Shown: one piece after another, positions 62,031-64,000 of the stretch
How positions within the stretch are numbered: the stretch's first letter is position 1
How the letters are laid out: the number at the start of each line of letters is the position of its first letter
From: Sycon ciliatum
Taxonomy: Eukaryota > Porifera > Calcarea > Leucosolenida > Sycettidae
NCBI RefSeq assembly: GCF_964019385.1
Contig: NC_088643.1
Span: 2,196,755-2,260,754 of the forward strand
Direction: 5' to 3'
DNA: 64,000 nucleotides
Position numbers and translations under genes: made by a program
The notes under the pieces: generated by a model
Seen by the model: only the letters and a program-made list of their open reading frames with translations
Databases searched by the model: none
Told to the model about the DNA's origin: nothing

Positions 62031-62410
62031 ACATTGAAACGAACACAATGTCACAAGCGAGAAGGCCTTTCACTCTTGAGAACTTGTGGCTTCATAACAA
62101 AGATGTGATGACTATCAGCAGTACAATTATAAATACCATGCAGCAGTGTATTTTATGTATGTTGTGCTTGTGGACAACATGGGGGATAAGCTGTGAATGA
62201 TGGAATGGGGACAGAACGTAACAGTGTGTCAAGAGCTAATGGAGTGAAGTAAGATCAAGATCTGAAAGAGATTTTTTGAAATGAACAAGGTTTGTTAGAG
62301 AGCGGGTAGCATCGGGTGGAGAGTACCATGTGGCGCTGACCAGAAATTGGATAGAACATCTCCAAGCAAGATTGGGTAGGAATGGAATGCGAAGAAAATT
62401 ATGCAACTGC

Positions 62411-62440
62411 CCACAGGTGACTATAAATTATAGTCACCTG
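62411..62440. repeat. 30-bp hairpin
   Basis: ACAGGTGACTATAA and TTATAGTCACCTGT form a perfect 14-bp stem with almost no loop. Confidence 0.85.
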
Positions 62441-62444
62441 TATT

Positions 62445-62925
62445 ATATTATGATCAGCCAGTGGTATCTGAAGCTGGGCAAGTAATACAATAATTATATT
62501 CTTGAAAAAAGAGCTTGCAGATCCGTGTATAGACCGGAAAACAAGTACAAGGGACTCGCTCGTGCTCCCCAAGTGTAACTCATCCACTCTTTTGCGCTCC
62601 CCTCTCTTTATGGCTTTTTTCTGTTTGACTCACTCTTCCCAGAGAAGTTAAGGATATGGTCTCACCCTGCCTGCTCAAGATCCTTGCCGCCCCTTGTTTA
62701 CTACGACATAAGTAGCTCATTATCCACATGTCATTGGCGTCTCTGTTGCTTTTCAATGCTTTTATTTGAAATTTTCTTTCTTTACTGAGTTTGAAATCTT
62801 TTGTTCCCATGATGGCCTGTGGCCAATAAGAGAAAAATAATTACAGGCACGGGGATCAGATACAGAGAGATCAAAGTTTAGCTGCTTGCTGAGGCAGTAG
62901 CGATGGCAATACAAATTGGGAGTTT
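62445..62925. other. no gene recognised
   Basis: No splice-flanked exon, repeat or domain signature identified. Confidence 0.4.
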
Positions 62926-62929
62926 ATCA

Positions 62930-63665
62930 CGTAGGCTGGGCGCAATGGAGCTTTAGATGTGCTGAGCAATGTGAGCAAGTACATACAGAAGAGATGACAA
63001 GTGCTAGGATGTTTGCTTTGAAATCTCGTCTGGGGTTGATTTGCCGGAGGCTGAGTGGAATGCTATTAAAGAGATCAAGAGAAGCACAGATGGTGGAGTC
63101 TCTTAGCCGGTTTGTACGTGTTGTGGGTAGCTCAAAGGTTCGGGGAACCTGAGCGTGCGAATGGGTTGTATTCGGGGTAGGTGAATTGCAAGAAGGTGTG
63201 GTGGTGCATATCTATGATGCAGGCTATGTGCAAGAAGGATATGGGAGAGGGTACAGCGGCTGCTGAGTGATGGCCATTTGAGTCGGTGCAGCAGCACGGA
63301 GTGGGTTCTGTGTTCAAAGAGGGGGAGATGCAAACAGAGGCGAGCGGCGCGCCGTTGGATGCGCTCAAGCCGGTCGTTCAGGGTTGCGGGGAGGGGTGAG
63401 AGGACAGTGCAAGCATACTCAAGAATAGGGCGGATGTAGGTTAGATAGATGGAGGAGAGAGCAGAAGTGTTTAAGGAATTGCGTAGTCGCAGGAGAAGGA
63501 ACATCTACCTGGTCGCTTTAGTGATGATGTAGTCAACATGCGAGTTCCAGCATAGATTCTGCTGTATGGGAAGGCCAAGGTGGCGATGCCTTGAGGCCAC
63601 AGTGAGGTTGATATCGTTGAGTGTGACTCAGGTTGATGGTGGTCTGGGAGGTGGCCGTGTCGCGA
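62930..63665 (-). pseudogene. non-LTR RT C-terminal fragment
   Basis: Minus strand: SSIYLTYIRPILEYACTVLS is the conserved RT thumb segment, followed by LNDRLERIQRRAARLCLHL. A degraded C-terminus (LSLRQINPRRDFKANILALV) reaches about 62985. The 5' part (63665-63520) is frameshifted. CR1/jockey-like. Confidence 0.85.
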
Positions 63666-64000
63666 ACGTCGCGATGAAATACATGTACATGAATTCGGAA
63701 TAACCAATTTATATTTGCATTACATGACGATGATTTTGTACTCTCTTGCTTGCTTACGTTGTGGCTGATTCCACGCTTGGGTTAGCCGAAGTCTAGTTCC
63801 CCATCGTCCTTTCTAGTGATTAATTTCATTCTACTTCGAAGTAGCTTCAAAGCAATCCTTCGTTTCTCTATTCTTTGCATTTTGTTCACAAACAAATTCT
63901 TCGTTATGTTTTCGTCCCGTGAGTATTTTCGCGCTCTTGATTTGTTTTGCTCACGCGTGACTTTCCTTTCCTTTCCTTTTGTTATGCATGACCATGATGA
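63666..64000. other. no gene recognised
   Basis: A/T-rich, with a CTTTC-type repeat at 63961-63980. Nothing else is recognised. Confidence 0.4.

Overview
This is nuclear DNA of a multicellular animal. Host coding sequence appears as short exons with GT..AG splice sites, spread through a very dense field of transposable elements, microsatellites and minisatellites. There are no bacterial-style gene blocks. The axonemal dynein gene implies ciliated cells. The mixture of Penelope-like elements, hAT and mariner MITEs, Ty3/gypsy, non-LTR elements and tRNA-derived SINEs fits a marine invertebrate. A sponge is my best guess, but this sequence alone cannot prove it.

Host genes. (1) At 93-4751 (minus strand) lies the 5' end of an axonemal dynein heavy chain of the DNAH5/DNAH8 type. 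I could rebuild it as five exons whose splice phases all agree; the gene continues past the left edge. (2) On the plus strand, four exons of exactly 72 nt in one shared phase (29138, 43579, 44299, 58803) each encode one leucine-rich repeat. This is the exon layout of LGR-type or relaxin-receptor-type genes, and the introns have been inflated to about 14 kb by transposons. Two further spliced-looking exons at 20882 and 21349 may be its N-terminus. (3) At 10380-10600 there is a decayed polyubiquitin pseudogene.

Layout. 0-5 kb: dynein exons with minisatellites and MITEs in the introns. 5.6-13 kb: hAT elements with 8-bp target duplications, one of them apparently about 5 kb long and filled with nested insertions (a Penelope-like inverted unit that itself holds a MITE, ubiquitin and LTR debris, and a non-LTR fragment). 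13-24 kb: a decayed non-LTR element, a Penelope-like element (PLE) with inverted terminal arms and a 13-bp target duplication, tandemly repeated RT debris and two SINEs. 26-47 kb: many TA- and TTA-flanked MITEs, a young intact Ty3/gypsy element (30455-35441), an 814-codon reverse transcriptase (40533-42977), and a 275-bp palindromic hammerhead-type unit inside a mariner-like element. 47-62 kb: a remarkable cluster of (ATT)n microsatellites in which Penelope-like elements and palindromic derivatives sit, plus a 2.3-kb LTR element without pol and a duplicated tRNA-derived SINE. 62-64 kb: non-LTR debris.

Most interesting system. A group of Penelope-like elements here encodes a GIY-YIG endonuclease whose two halves are separated by a long linker carrying AT-hook motifs and a conserved RPRRxTANYxMxY motif. 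These elements and their short palindromic relatives are repeatedly embedded in (ATT)n tracts. CTGATGA..GAAA hammerhead-like cores recur in the associated terminal arms, and one can be drawn as a complete type I hammerhead. I infer a retroelement system with AT-rich or ATT-microsatellite targeting and ribozyme-containing ends, which produces inverted-dimer insertions.
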